This document shows positions 7,674 to 16,618 of a stretch of DNA of 64,000 bases, one piece after another. The notes beneath the pieces were generated by a model. It did not search any database. It was not told the DNA's origin and saw nothing but the letters and a program-made list of their open reading frames with translations. Positions within the stretch are counted from its first letter, which is position 1, and the number at the start of each line of letters is the position of its first letter. A program made the position numbers and the translations under genes. The DNA lies in contig NZ_AMRG01000004.1 in NCBI RefSeq assembly GCF_000299895.1, forward strand, positions 156,583-220,582, in the 5' to 3' direction. Origin of the DNA: Idiomarina xiamenensis 10-D-4 (GTDB lineage Bacteria; Pseudomonadota; Gammaproteobacteria; Enterobacterales; Alteromonadaceae).

Positions 7674-10307
7674 ATGCTTGCAGACTCTTCACTGTTTCAA
7701 CCGCGCTGGCCAGCAGCGCTGGATGAACACGCCGTGAATGCCTATCGCGAGCAGATTCAGGCGTATAACGACTGGGCCGAAGCACAGTTTGTTACCGACG
7801 ACATCGACCATTTGGTACACCACCGCGCGGCCTTTTTCGACCAGTTGTTGTGCCACCTTTGGCAGCAGTTCAAACTGGATCAAGCACCGTTAGCACTGCT
7901 TGCCGTAGGCGGTTTTGGTCGGCAAACGCTGCACCCGGGTTCTGATATCGACCTATTAGTCACCTATCAGCAGCGGCCAACGCCAGTATTAGAGCAGCAA
8001 ATCAGTCGTTTTATTACTCTGCTTTGGGATTTACGCATCGACATTGGTCACGCGGTGCGCTCAATAGACGACTGTATGTTGCAAGCGGCGGCGGATATTA
8101 CGATTGCCACCAACCTGATCGAAAATCGTCTGATTTGCGGCGAACAGCAGCTAGCGGAAACGCTGCAACAGCGTATTAACTATGATTTTCCGTGGCAAAG
8201 TCGCGATTTTTATCAAGCTAAGTGCGAAGAACAACAACAGCGTCATCAGCAATACCACGGCACCTCTTACAATCTTGAGCCCAATATCAAGTCTAGCCCC
8301 GGCGGCTTGCGCGATGTGCAGACCATTGGCTGGATTGCTAAGCAGCACTTTAAAACTAAAACCGACGAAAGCTTAGTCGAGTATCGCTACATCAGCGCCG
8401 AAGAGTTCTTAGAACTACGCGATTGCCAGAACTTTTTATGGCGCATTCGTTATGCCCTGCACCTAGAAGTTGGCAAATGTGAAGACCGCTTACTGTTCGA
8501 CTTTCAACCCGGCGTTGCCTCACGTTTAGGTTATGGTAATGAGGGTAAGCATTCGGTCGAGCTGATGATGAAGGATTACTTCAAAACGGTGTTGCAAGTC
8601 AGCGAGCTGAACCGCATGTTGCTGCAGTTTTTCGAGCAAGCGATTTTGGGTGGTCATGACTTAGCCGACGCCGAAGAAATCGACGCCGATTTTGCCATTT
8701 TAAGCGAACAGATCATGGCTCGCCATGACCAAGTTTTTGCCCAACCGCAAAACTTACTACGCTTCTTTTTGCTGATTGCCGAGCATCGGCAAATTAAAGG
8801 TATTCACTCGCACACCATTCGCTTACTCCGTAATGCACGTGCCGAGCTTAACGATCCACTCAGTCATGATAGCGAGTGCCGACAGTTATTTAAGCAATTA
8901 CTGCGTCATCCGCGCGGCTGCGGTTTACCCTTTGCGTTAATGCACCATCACAGTATTTTGGCGCACTATTTACCACAATGGCGACAAATAGTCGGGCAAA
9001 TGCAGTTTGATTTGTTTCACGCTTACACCGTTGATGAACATACTTTCCGTTTAGTGCGTAATCTCTACCGTTACAGCGAAGCCAAATACGCCGCGGAGTT
9101 TCCACTCTGCGCCGAACTGTTGCATCGCATGGCTAAACCAGAATTGCTGTACATTGCGGGTATTTTCCATGATATCGCTAAAGGCCGCGGTGGTGACCAC
9201 TCAGAATTAGGCGAAATGGACGTTCGTAATTTCTGTTATCAACACGATTACAGCGACGGCGATACCGAACTGGTGGCGTTTTTGGTGCGTCAGCATTTAT
9301 TAATGTCGGTGACTGCACAAAAACGCGATATACATGACCCCGACGTTATTCGTGAATTCGCCCGTAAAATGGGTTCACAGCAACGCTTAGATTATTTGTA
9401 TTGTTTAACGGTAGCCGATATTCGTGCCACCAACAGCACGCTTTGGAATAACTGGAAGGCAACGCTGTTAGAGGAACTGTATCACGCTACCTCTACTCTG
9501 CTTAGCCAATCCAGCGACGGCGACGAGCAACCCACTTACGATGTGCGTACTCGCATTAACGAGCATAAAGCCACCGCCATGGCGCTGTTACTTAGCGCTG
9601 GCTTTGAACAGCAGCAGGTTAACGCGCTTTGGGGCCGCTTTACCGCCGATTACTTTTATCGTCATAGTGCCGAACAAGTGGCTTGGCATTCGCAGCATAT
9701 TTTAAATATCTCGGGCGAGCACTTACCGTTAATCTTAATCGGTGACGAAAATAAACAAGGCACCACCGAGTTATTCATTTATCATCACGAAGAAAGCCAT
9801 TTATTTGCGGCGGTAGCAGCGGTACTCGATAGTCAACGGTTGAGCATTCACGACGCGCAAATTTTGGCCACTCGAGATGGCTATGTAATGGATACCTTTG
9901 TGGTATTACAGCATGACGGCAAGCCGTTAACCGATAGCCAACGTATCGAAGAGCTAAAACAACACTTATTTGATGTGTTGCTGAAACGTCGCAATGTACC
10001 GGTAAATCAGCGCCGGTTATCGCGTCGCATGCGTAATTTCAGCGTCAAGACGCGGGTTAAGTTTTTAACCAGCCGACATCAAGGCCGTACCGCGTTTGAA
10101 TTAGTGACGCTCGATCGGCCTGGACTGGTTGCTAAACTAGCCGCGGTTTTGCAACAATCGGACGTTACCCTATTGGCAGCCAAAATCACCACCATCGGTG
10201 AGCAAGCGGAAGATTTATTTATTGTTACCTCGGCGCAGCAACGGGCGTTAACCGACGAGCAGCAACAGCATTTACAGGCGCAAATTATTGCCGCCTTAGA
10301 TCATTAA
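7674..10307 (+). CDS. glnD: bifunctional PII uridylyltransferase/uridylyl-removing enzyme
   Basis: Senses glutamine and adds or removes UMP on the PII proteins GlnB/GlnK, controlling nitrogen assimilation. Domains in order: nucleotidyltransferase with GGFGRQTLHPGSDIDLL near residues 79-95; a central helical linker; an HD domain with FHDIAKGRGGDHSELG near 498-513 for UMP removal; and two C-terminal ACT domains, the last containing LDRPGLVAKLAAVLQQSDVT. 877 residues is typical. The ribosome binding site is weak, suggesting partial coupling to map. Confidence 0.96.
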   Translation: MLADSSLFQPRWPAALDEHAVNAYREQIQAYNDWAEAQFVTDDIDHLVHHRAAFFDQLLCHLWQQFKLDQAPLALLAVGGFGRQTLHPGSDIDLLVTYQQRPTPVLEQQISRFITLLWDLRIDIGHAVRSIDDCMLQAAADITIATNLIENRLICGEQQLAETLQQRINYDFPWQSRDFYQAKCEEQQQRHQQYHGTSYNLEPNIKSSPGGLRDVQTIGWIAKQHFKTKTDESLVEYRYISAEEFLELRDCQNFLWRIRYALHLEVGKCEDRLLFDFQPGVASRLGYGNEGKHSVELMMKDYFKTVLQVSELNRMLLQFFEQAILGGHDLADAEEIDADFAILSEQIMARHDQVFAQPQNLLRFFLLIAEHRQIKGIHSHTIRLLRNARAELNDPLSHDSECRQLFKQLLRHPRGCGLPFALMHHHSILAHYLPQWRQIVGQMQFDLFHAYTVDEHTFRLVRNLYRYSEAKYAAEFPLCAELLHRMAKPELLYIAGIFHDIAKGRGGDHSELGEMDVRNFCYQHDYSDGDTELVAFLVRQHLLMSVTAQKRDIHDPDVIREFARKMGSQQRLDYLYCLTVADIRATNSTLWNNWKATLLEELYHATSTLLSQSSDGDEQPTYDVRTRINEHKATAMALLLSAGFEQQQVNALWGRFTADYFYRHSAEQVAWHSQHILNISGEHLPLILIGDENKQGTTELFIYHHEESHLFAAVAAVLDSQRLSIHDAQILATRDGYVMDTFVVLQHDGKPLTDSQRIEELKQHLFDVLLKRRNVPVNQRRLSRRMRNFSVKTRVKFLTSRHQGRTAFELVTLDRPGLVAKLAAVLQQSDVTLLAAKITTIGEQAEDLFIVTSAQQRALTDEQQQHLQAQIIAALDH

Positions 10308-10349
10308 GTTTTCAGTTAATTTTACCTTTTAGGAAGTGGCGTAATCGCA

Positions 10350-11174
10350 ATGAACGATTTAAAGCAGTTAATTAACGATGCCTTTGAGCAACGCAACCAT
10401 TTAGGCCCTAAAACCGATAACGACGAATTGCGCGAGGGTGTGCGCTACGTTATCGATCAAATCGACCGCGGCGAACTGCGCGTGGCCGAGAAGATTGCTG
10501 GCGAATGGGTGGTGCACCAATGGCTGAAGAAAGCCGTGCTGTTGTCGTTTCGTTTAAACGACAACTACTTAACCGATGGCGGCGAGACCCGCTTTTGGGA
10601 CAAAGTACCGGCTAAATTTGCCGATTATGACAGCGCTCGCTTCCGTGCCGAGGGTATGCGCGTGGTGCCGCCAGCGATGGTGCGTAAAGGCGCTTATATC
10701 GGCCGCAATGTGGTGGTCATGCCATCGTACGTCAATATTGGTGCATACGTTGGCGACGGCACCATGGTCGACACCTGGGCGACCGTCGGTTCATGCGCGC
10801 AAATCGGTAGCAACGTTCACCTGTCCGGCGGCGTTGGCATTGGCGGCGTGTTAGAGCCACTGCAAGCCAACCCAACCATCATCGAAGACAACTGTTTTAT
10901 CGGTGCTCGCTCAGAGATCGTCGAGGGCGTGATTGTCGAACAAGGCGCAGTGATATCAATGGGGGTTTATATCGGTCAAAGCACCCGTATTTATGACCGT
11001 GAAAACGACAAGGTCATGTATGGCCGTGTGCCAGCAGGTGCCGTTGTAGTGCCGGGTTCACTGCCGGCAAAAGACGGAAGCCATAGCTTATATGCCGCCA
11101 TTATCGTCAAGCGCGTCGATGCGCAAACACGTGAAAAGGTCGGTATTAACGCCCTATTACGCGGTGCCGAATAA
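10350..11174 (+). CDS. dapD: 2,3,4,5-tetrahydropyridine-2,6-dicarboxylate N-succinyltransferase
   Basis: Succinyl-CoA-dependent step of lysine and meso-diaminopimelate synthesis in the cytosol. The 274-residue chain has an N-terminal helical domain and then a left-handed beta-helix with hexapeptide repeats ([40 protein letters not shown]). The conserved [17 protein letters not shown] follows. It lies in the same order as in other gammaproteobacteria, 42 bases after glnD. A hairpin just after the stop probably ends the transcript. Confidence 0.97.
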   Translation: MNDLKQLINDAFEQRNHLGPKTDNDELREGVRYVIDQIDRGELRVAEKIAGEWVVHQWLKKAVLLSFRLNDNYLTDGGETRFWDKVPAKFADYDSARFRAEGMRVVPPAMVRKGAYIGRNVVVMPSYVNIGAYVGDGTMVDTWATVGSCAQIGSNVHLSGGVGIGGVLEPLQANPTIIEDNCFIGARSEIVEGVIVEQGAVISMGVYIGQSTRIYDRENDKVMYGRVPAGAVVVPGSLPAKDGSHSLYAAIIVKRVDAQTREKVGINALLRGAE

Positions 11175-11203
11175 GCTTAGCCGCTGCTACGGCTAAGCGT
11201 TTA
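11175..11203. terminator. hairpin between convergent dapD and truC
   Basis: A 9-bp stem GCTTAGCCG/CGGCTAAGC with a 6-base loop begins at the dapD stop and includes the truC stop codon. The following T tract is short (GTTTAAA). It probably acts on both converging transcripts. Confidence 0.5.
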
Positions 11204-11948
11204 AAGCCATCAGTTGCTGCTGTAGCGTTGCTGGCATGACCGTTTTGAACGGCTCCAACAGCGCTGGCGGCAACGCTGTGGTTACCTGCAAACGTTGGCC
11301 GGTCAGTGGATGGCTAAAACTCAAGCGGCTGGCATTCAGCAACAGCCGCTGAATATTAAAATGCTCACGGAAAAAACGGTTATGACGACCGTCGCCATGA
11401 TTGGTATCGCCAACAATCGGATGTCGTATATGCGACATATGCCGTCTTAGCTGGTGCTTACGACCGGTTTTTGGCGTTAATTCAACTAACGAGTAACGAC
11501 TAGTCGCATGCTTTTTGCTCACCGCAAATGGCAGTTCAATTTGCGCCAACCGCCGGTATTCGGTCAATGCCGGTTGCGCCGCTTTGTCTGGGTCAGCCAG
11601 TTCATCGGCATAAGCGTCCAGCTCTTCTTTCAAGGCATAATCGATGACACCCTGCTCGGCGACATAACCACGCACCACCGCGTGATAAGTTTTGTCGACT
11701 TGGCGATTGGCAAACGCCTCACTCATCTGCCGCGCTACCTCACTTGATAGCGCGAACATCAATAGCCCTGAGGTTGGCCGATCCAAGCGATGCACGGGAT
11801 ACACGTACTGGCCTAACTGGTCGCGTAATAGTTGCATGGCAAACTGTTTGGCGTCGCTAGCAATGCGACTACGATGCACCAACAAGCCCGCGGGCTTATC
11901 AATCACCACGATATCGTTATCGGCATAACGAATACTTAACTCATTCAT
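11193..11948 (-). CDS. truC: tRNA pseudouridine(65) synthase TruC
   Basis: RluA-family pseudouridine synthase; TruC modifies U65 of certain tRNAs. The catalytic motif HRLDRPTSGLLMFA lies near residues 54-67 (Asp is the nucleophile), and the second motif is LTPKTGRKHQLRRHMSHIRHPIVGD. 251 residues from the ATG at 11948; a TTG two codons upstream is also open. It starts eight bases after yqcC, the same pairing as in enterics and Shewanella, which favours TruC over RluA/C/D. Confidence 0.9.
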   Translation of the reverse strand: MNELSIRYADNDIVVIDKPAGLLVHRSRIASDAKQFAMQLLRDQLGQYVYPVHRLDRPTSGLLMFALSSEVARQMSEAFANRQVDKTYHAVVRGYVAEQGVIDYALKEELDAYADELADPDKAAQPALTEYRRLAQIELPFAVSKKHATSRYSLVELTPKTGRKHQLRRHMSHIRHPIVGDTNHGDGRHNRFFREHFNIQRLLLNASRLSFSHPLTGQRLQVTTALPPALLEPFKTVMPATLQQQLMALNA

Positions 11949-11954
11949 CGGCAA

Positions 11955-12323
11955 TTACTCATGTTCAGCGGCGTCATCGTCTTGCAGTGGATCCTGTCCG
12001 CTCAATAACACATCAAGTTGGCGAATGTGTTCAACCAATATCAGATAGCCGTTGTCTTGCTGGATGTGCGCCTGATACACCTGCGCAGCCATTGGACTAA
12101 TGGCAATATTTTCGGGCAGCATTAAGCGTCCGTCGATCAAAGCGCGCATGCGCGGCAATAAAATGAACTGTAACCACTGATGAAAATGCAAGGTATCAAC
12201 TGCGAAGGGTTGTTCGCTAGCTAGTGCGGCTGCCGACGGCGGTTGACTTTGCCATAGCTCAAGCTGTTGTAATTGAGCTTCAATGGCGTCCAGTAACGCC
12301 TGAGTTTGCTGATATTTTGCCAT
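11955..12323 (-). CDS. yqcC: YqcC family protein (DUF446)
   Basis: Small, all-helical cytosolic protein of unknown function conserved next to truC in gammaproteobacteria. Starts MAKYQQTQALLDAIEAQLQQ and has the family pattern W-Q-S-x-P-P followed by PFAVDTLHFHQWLQFILLPR and SGQDPLQ near the C terminus. The ATG at 12323 has GGGG five bases upstream; 122 residues, close to the family length of about 110. Confidence 0.88.
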   Translation of the reverse strand: MAKYQQTQALLDAIEAQLQQLELWQSQPPSAAALASEQPFAVDTLHFHQWLQFILLPRMRALIDGRLMLPENIAISPMAAQVYQAHIQQDNGYLILVEHIRQLDVLLSGQDPLQDDDAAEHE

Positions 12324-12422
12324 GATCCCCACTGTTTAGTTGTCATTCACTCGCTATTATCGATGTGCTTAGATACCATCGACTTACTGCGCAACGGCCT
12401 GCACCGGTTTCATAAAAACGAC

Positions 12423-12451
12423 TCGAAAGCCAATGCGCAAGCCCCTATAAT
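12423..12451 (+). promoter_or_regulatory. candidate sigma-70 promoter for the DUF3549-DUF3301 pair
   Basis: A consensus -10 TATAAT at 12446-12451 with a partial -35 TCGAAA at 12423-12428 and a 17-base spacer, about 75 bases before the DUF3549 start. Confidence 0.45.
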
Positions 12452-12527
12452 AGGCGCTCACAAGGGTAAAGGATTGCCGTTTAAATGCAAGCCAATAGCA
12501 ACGCGAAAGATAAACCATGGGTAGACA

Positions 12528-13580
12528 ATGACTGAGGTGATTAACAGCTTAGGTGAGTTTTTACAAAACGCCGATGCCGATTACTGGGTATTTGATATTG
12601 GCCGCCGTTTGCAAACCCTCGACCACGAGCAATTTGCTGCCATCGAGCAACAGCGGCAGGCGTATCCTTATCCGTTACAGCGCCACGCCTGGCTGGCGGT
12701 CTGTTTTTGGCACCGGCAACGCCCTCAACAACCCTATTTGTGGTTCTTAAAGCTACCACTGGATGAACGTGGTTTGCTCAACAGCGCCGCGCGTAATCAA
12801 TTTTTACTACAGGTTATGGAAGCGTTGGGCGCGCAGGTTACCGCCGAGATCAGCGAAGCACAGCAGCAGCAACTGCAACAAAACCCGTTTTTATTCACCC
12901 CAAGCGAAGACAAGCGCGCGGCCTTGCATGCGCAGCTGCAAGTTCGTCGGCAACAACCGCCATCGATTCATTTTGAGGCAGTACAACAGTACTTTGCCGC
13001 ACAGGCCAACAATAGCGATAGCGCTCCAGCACAACGCTGGCAAGATATCGGCTTACAAGGCCTGCACGATGTCGCCGCCCGGTTAATGCAAGACGCCAAT
13101 TTGACCACGCAACTGAGTGCTTGTTATACGCAATTACCGCTAGCCGTGTTGCGGCCATTAACCGTTGCCTTAGAAAATACTCAACCTCCGCCAGCCCTAC
13201 GTGACGCATTGCTGCGCTACTTCACCCAGCTCAACGCCGGTGAGCGTCGTAGTTTATGCCTGCGTGCATTAGCCGGTTGTGCCGAACAGCCAATGGTCAG
13301 CCAATGTTTACGCCAACCATTAGCCGCCGCCCACGATGCCAACTATGAGCTAGACGAACTGATCGTCATCGCGGCGCGGTTATGGCCACTGCTAGACGAT
13401 GCCAAGGCGCTTCAACAGTATTTGTTGTTGCTTAGTCAGCAACCCCATAGCACTTTTACCGCGTTGTTTGCCGAACTGGTCAGTTTGCCAGCGTTACGAC
13501 CGCAACTATTGGCGCTATTACAACAAACCAACTTGCCCGACGCATTGCAGCAAGCACTGCAAAGGATGCGTTCGTCATGA
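12528..13580 (+). CDS. DUF3549 family protein, function unknown
   Basis: 350 residues, helical and very glutamine/leucine-rich. The N terminus (EVINSLGEFLQNADADYWVF followed by DIGRRLQ) matches the DUF3549 pattern known from Shewanella, Vibrio and relatives, where it neighbours DUF3301 and truC/yqcC. No signal peptide, membrane segment or catalytic motif is visible. The C-terminal half looks like a helical-repeat (HEAT-like) array; that is inference. The stop overlaps the next start as ATGA, so the two are translationally coupled. Family call is firm, function unknown. Confidence 0.8.
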   Translation: MTEVINSLGEFLQNADADYWVFDIGRRLQTLDHEQFAAIEQQRQAYPYPLQRHAWLAVCFWHRQRPQQPYLWFLKLPLDERGLLNSAARNQFLLQVMEALGAQVTAEISEAQQQQLQQNPFLFTPSEDKRAALHAQLQVRRQQPPSIHFEAVQQYFAAQANNSDSAPAQRWQDIGLQGLHDVAARLMQDANLTTQLSACYTQLPLAVLRPLTVALENTQPPPALRDALLRYFTQLNAGERRSLCLRALAGCAEQPMVSQCLRQPLAAAHDANYELDELIVIAARLWPLLDDAKALQQYLLLLSQQPHSTFTALFAELVSLPALRPQLLALLQQTNLPDALQQALQRMRSS

Positions 13581-13885
13581 CGCTATTTGACGCCTGGTTG
13601 CTGATAGCAATTGGCCTACTGGGTTGGCTGTTTTGGCTGTGGCGCCAGCAGTCCGAACGCGCTCGCCAACAAGCACAACGCTATTGTCAGCAACAACAAT
13701 TACAATTGCTGGAAGTTTACCGGGGTAAAGGTCGATTTTGTCGTCATCAGGGCCGCTTGGGTTGGCTCAGTCACTTTCAATTCGACTTCAGTAGCGACGG
13801 CGAAAGCCGCTACCAAGGCGATTTATGGATGTTCAACGGTAAATTAACCAGCATCGAAACGCCTGCCTACCGCTTACCGAACTGA
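13577..13885 (+). CDS. DUF3301 family small membrane-anchored protein
   Basis: 102 residues: an N-terminal membrane span (about residues 7-22, LLIAIGLLGWLFWLWR), then a cytosolic coiled-coil-like QQSERARQQAQRYCQQQQLQ stretch and a compact C-terminal beta region ending LTSIETPAYRLPN. This is the usual DUF3301 architecture and length. Function unknown; it always travels with DUF3549, so a shared complex at the inner membrane is a reasonable guess. It overlaps DUF3549 by 4 bases. Confidence 0.8.
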   Translation: MTLFDAWLLIAIGLLGWLFWLWRQQSERARQQAQRYCQQQQLQLLEVYRGKGRFCRHQGRLGWLSHFQFDFSSDGESRYQGDLWMFNGKLTSIETPAYRLPN

Positions 13886-14160
13886 GACGTGCTGTAACGC
13901 ACTCGCAAAAATGGTATTGAAAAACGCTCCGCCACGGAACCATGGATGAAGTGCCGTGACGAAGCGTTGCGCCAACCCTAAGAGGACAATGCTGGGGCCC
14001 TTCCTTGAGCCAAAAGCCGCCTTGGCAACCGCAGCAAGGATAGGCATGAAGCAGTATAACTAACTGCCAGTGTAGTATCGGAGGAATACGAGAAAGCAGA
14101 CAACATCAGCCACTAAAGACTGACAACTCAACCGCTACATCGGAATGGTTAAATGGCGGG
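13886..14160 (+). ncRNA. unexplained structured non-coding stretch (possible ncRNA or decayed mobile intron)
   Basis: About 275 bases between two intact genes with no credible reading frame. Inverted repeats are dense: GTGC/GCAC (13889-13902); a nested stem AACGCT/AGCGTT around CACGG/CCGTG (13923-13968); GGGCCC (13995-14000); and a nested stem CCTTG/CAAGG around GCCAA/TTGGC (14003-14039). The + strand is purine-rich with GAGGA-type tracts. No match to RNase P, tmRNA, 6S or SRP RNA is recognised. It could be the 5' part of a group II intron (it begins with GTGC) or an independent small RNA. Strand is a guess. Confidence 0.35.
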
Positions 14161-14161
14161 T

Positions 14162-14503
14162 TTAACGACGTGGTTTGACACCCAACAAGTGCAACCAAGC
14201 GTCTTTATACATCACCCAATCGCCTAACAGGCTGTACCAAGGGAGGCTAAAAGTCGCCGGCTTATTGCGTTCAAACAAGCCATGACCGAGCCAGGCAAAG
14301 CCATAACCTGCCAACGGCACCCATAGCAATAACCACGCATTACCTTGGTAGATGGCTGACGCAATGATCAGTAATACTAAACTGCTACCGATATAGTGCA
14401 TGTAGCGGCAACGCGGGTCGCTATGCTCGCGCAGATAGTAGGGATAAAATTCGGCAAAACTCGAAAACTGGGCCGTTTTTGGGGCGTTGTCACTGCTCAC
14501 CAC
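14162..14503 (-). CDS. DUF962/Mpo1-like membrane protein
   Basis: 113 residues. The N-terminal pattern FAEFYPYYLREHSDPRCRYM with HYIGSS, two membrane spans (SLVLLIIASAIY and AWLLLWVPLAGYGFAW), and GHGLFERNKPATFSLPWYSL followed by LGDWVMY are diagnostic of the DUF962/Mpo1-like family. The yeast member is an Fe-dependent dioxygenase acting on 2-hydroxy fatty acids; the histidines here (H18, H27, H81 region) could be metal ligands, by inference. GTG start; it overlaps the upstream GNAT gene, so the two are coupled. Confidence 0.82.
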   Translation of the reverse strand: MVSSDNAPKTAQFSSFAEFYPYYLREHSDPRCRYMHYIGSSLVLLIIASAIYQGNAWLLLWVPLAGYGFAWLGHGLFERNKPATFSLPWYSLLGDWVMYKDAWLHLLGVKPRR

Positions 14504-15147
14504 GAGCTACCCGCGGCGCGCGCATAAAACATTAGATCCCCGCTCACACCCTGTACCGACAACTGTGTGATTGAACGATAATGATGACGTTGAAACAACG
14601 GCATCAAATGAGGTTGTGTGACCAACACCGCCACACCTTGCGACTCGCTGTCTTCATTGAGCACGGTTGCCGCCGCACTGACCAATAAATGTGACAACCC
14701 TTGCTGTTGGTAACGCGGATGTACCGCAATAAAAGCCAACATATGAAATTGCTCAACTGGCATTGCTTGCTGGATCAGGCGCTCTTTCTCAATCACTTGA
14801 CGGGTGCTTAGATAGCCCGCGGTTAACAACATTTTTAAACGCCAGTGCCAATAACGCCCCGGCCCAAAACTAGCGCCCGGGCGGGTTAAGCAAGCAACAC
14901 CCATGAGGGTATCGCCGTCGCGGATACCGACAATCGGTTGTCCGCTTTCCCAAAACGCGGCTAAATCCTCACGAATGGCAGCTCTTAAACGCTTTTCGTA
15001 GTCGGCTTTGTGGCCCTGAAAAAGCTGTAAAAACAACTCATCGTCATGATAAGCCTGATACAACAACGAGGCTGCCAGCTTGAGATCTTCGGCAGTCAAA
15101 TACACCAGTTCACCGCTTAAGCGAGTTGCAGTAGCTTGTTCGGACAT
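14497..15147 (-). CDS. GNAT family N-acetyltransferase
   Basis: 216 residues with an acetyl-CoA-binding core: FHMLAFIAVHPRYQQQGLSH contains the motif-A R/Q-x-x-G-x-(G/S) loop, followed by LLVSAAATVLN and a final beta-strand region. The substrate is not predictable; related proteins include drug and small-molecule acetyltransferases. The N terminus (LVYLTAEDLKLAASLLYQAY) is typical of standalone GNATs. It overlaps DUF962 by seven bases and lies alone at the head of that pair. Confidence 0.82.
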   Translation of the reverse strand: MSEQATATRLSGELVYLTAEDLKLAASLLYQAYHDDELFLQLFQGHKADYEKRLRAAIREDLAAFWESGQPIVGIRDGDTLMGVACLTRPGASFGPGRYWHWRLKMLLTAGYLSTRQVIEKERLIQQAMPVEQFHMLAFIAVHPRYQQQGLSHLLVSAAATVLNEDSESQGVAVLVTQPHLMPLFQRHHYRSITQLSVQGVSGDLMFYARAAGSSW

Positions 15148-15287
15148 CGGCGCCCCCGTTGCTGTCGTTCAGTATCATGTATTTAGTAGCACGGATTTAG
15201 TAACAGCTATTTAATAAAAAATATGCAGTGCTGGCGTTTTAGCCGCTAAACCTGTGCTACGCGCTGTTGTCATCCAAGGTAGCCTGA

Positions 15288-15659
15288 TTAATGCAGCCTG
15301 TCGAGCGCCAATTGACCACTACCGATCAACTGCTGGTCTTCAAAAACCAGTGGCGTGCATTCGTCTTTGGTGGTTAAACCGTCGCCTTTCACGCGCTGTG
15401 TACGATAGTACAACACTTGATAATCGTCGCCATCGATACGCACCGACTCGCTAAAATCGGGGACGCCTAATTGTTCGCGCACCAACGGCAGCGATGTACT
15501 CATGGTCAAACTAGCGATCATCGCACGATTGCGCTGTTCGCGCTCCGATTCGCTATGTTGGTTACTGTCGCTAGCGTGCTTTTCGGTGACAATTAAACAG
15601 CCGGGTAAGGTCAGTACCAACGGTGCCGTTAAACAAATTACAGCGAGTTTTTTATTCAT
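15288..15659 (-). CDS. DUF3192 family lipoprotein
   Basis: 123 residues with a lipoprotein signal peptide (MNKKLAVICLTAPLVLTLPGC, lipobox LPGC, Cys21). The C-terminal half is a DUF3192 / SmpA-like domain: VREQLGVPDFSES, then YYRTQRVKGDGLTTKDECTP. This last stretch is closely matched by the protein at 22861-23235, so the two are paralogues. Probably anchored in an envelope membrane and facing the periplasm. Function unknown. Single gene with its own short leader. Confidence 0.85.
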   Translation of the reverse strand: MNKKLAVICLTAPLVLTLPGCLIVTEKHASDSNQHSESEREQRNRAMIASLTMSTSLPLVREQLGVPDFSESVRIDGDDYQVLYYRTQRVKGDGLTTKDECTPLVFEDQQLIGSGQLALDRLH

Positions 15660-15847
15660 CAGGTTATCCTTATTAGGTGATCACTTATTAGGTAATTACT
15701 GAGTAGGCAATTGCCCTATCGATGTTTCCCCAGTCTTTCCCCAACAGATAAGCAACCCGCGTGCCACTTGTAACCTATTGATTTTTATAGAACAGATAAA
15801 TCCACCACGAATAAATACTCAGCAATAATCGTCAAATTCGCTAATGA

Positions 15848-16468
15848 TTAGCGAATATCCTCAGGCATTTCAATGACTCGCGGTGTCAGTTGCTCAATAA
15901 AGCTAGCCAAATCCTCGGTGAGCATTTGATGTTGCGGTTTACCTACCCATTCCAATCCCATGGCGCCGCTGACACAGTCTTGCGTCAGCAACAAATCGTC
16001 GGCGTCAGCTGCTAACCCAAGAAACAACGTGATCGGTTGTTTTAAGCGACGCTTCATCAACACATGCCCGGCTAAATTCTGCAAAAATCGTTGGCTATCC
16101 TGGTCGCACTGCATATGCAATAAAAGCAGCGGTTGTTGCTGCCAACTGACCTCGACGTCGGCGCTATAACCAAAATTAAAATAATCACGAAAACTATCGG
16201 GAAACGGCTGCTCTAAGGCATGTTCGAGGTCACTAAAGTCTAGCGCTTGTTGACGCCGCTGCGGCGCCCATTCAACCCAACCATCAGCGCGTCGCTGGGT
16301 ATAAATCGGCGCCTCGGGCCAATCATCAATCAGTTCGGTAAGCAGCGGCTGGCCGGCCTCGTGGTAAGCGGCCTGATAGCGTTGATAAAAGTTCGCTAAC
16401 GCGCGTTGCACCGCGGAGTCTGATGCGGATTGGTTGATTGCTGGAGAATGTGGATCGGCAACTGCCAT
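15848..16468 (-). CDS. syd: SecY-interacting protein Syd
   Basis: Cytosolic protein that binds SecY at the inner face of the membrane and is thought to proofread translocon assembly. 206 residues; recognisable segments are ANFYQRYQAAYHEAGQPLLT, EWAPQRRQQALDFSDLEHAL, HPFPDSFRDYFN-like LEQPFPDSFRDYFNFGYSAD and the C-terminal ITLFLGLAADADDLLLTQDC. It has about 25 extra N-terminal residues compared with E. coli Syd. Divergent from queF, the standard arrangement in gammaproteobacteria. Confidence 0.93.
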   Translation of the reverse strand: MAVADPHSPAINQSASDSAVQRALANFYQRYQAAYHEAGQPLLTELIDDWPEAPIYTQRRADGWVEWAPQRRQQALDFSDLEHALEQPFPDSFRDYFNFGYSADVEVSWQQQPLLLLHMQCDQDSQRFLQNLAGHVLMKRRLKQPITLFLGLAADADDLLLTQDCVSGAMGLEWVGKPQHQMLTEDLASFIEQLTPRVIEMPEDIR

Positions 16469-16618
16469 CTTAACCTCTTATTTGTTGTCAAAGCGGTGGT
16501 GGCAAACAGCGACAGCTAGCATCGTGCCAAGCGCTTTGTATTTGCTTGCAACAAGGCAAGCCCGTAAACTGTCGTGCGCCACAAGAATGAGCCTAAGACT
16601 AGCCGCCGGAGGGGTGTG

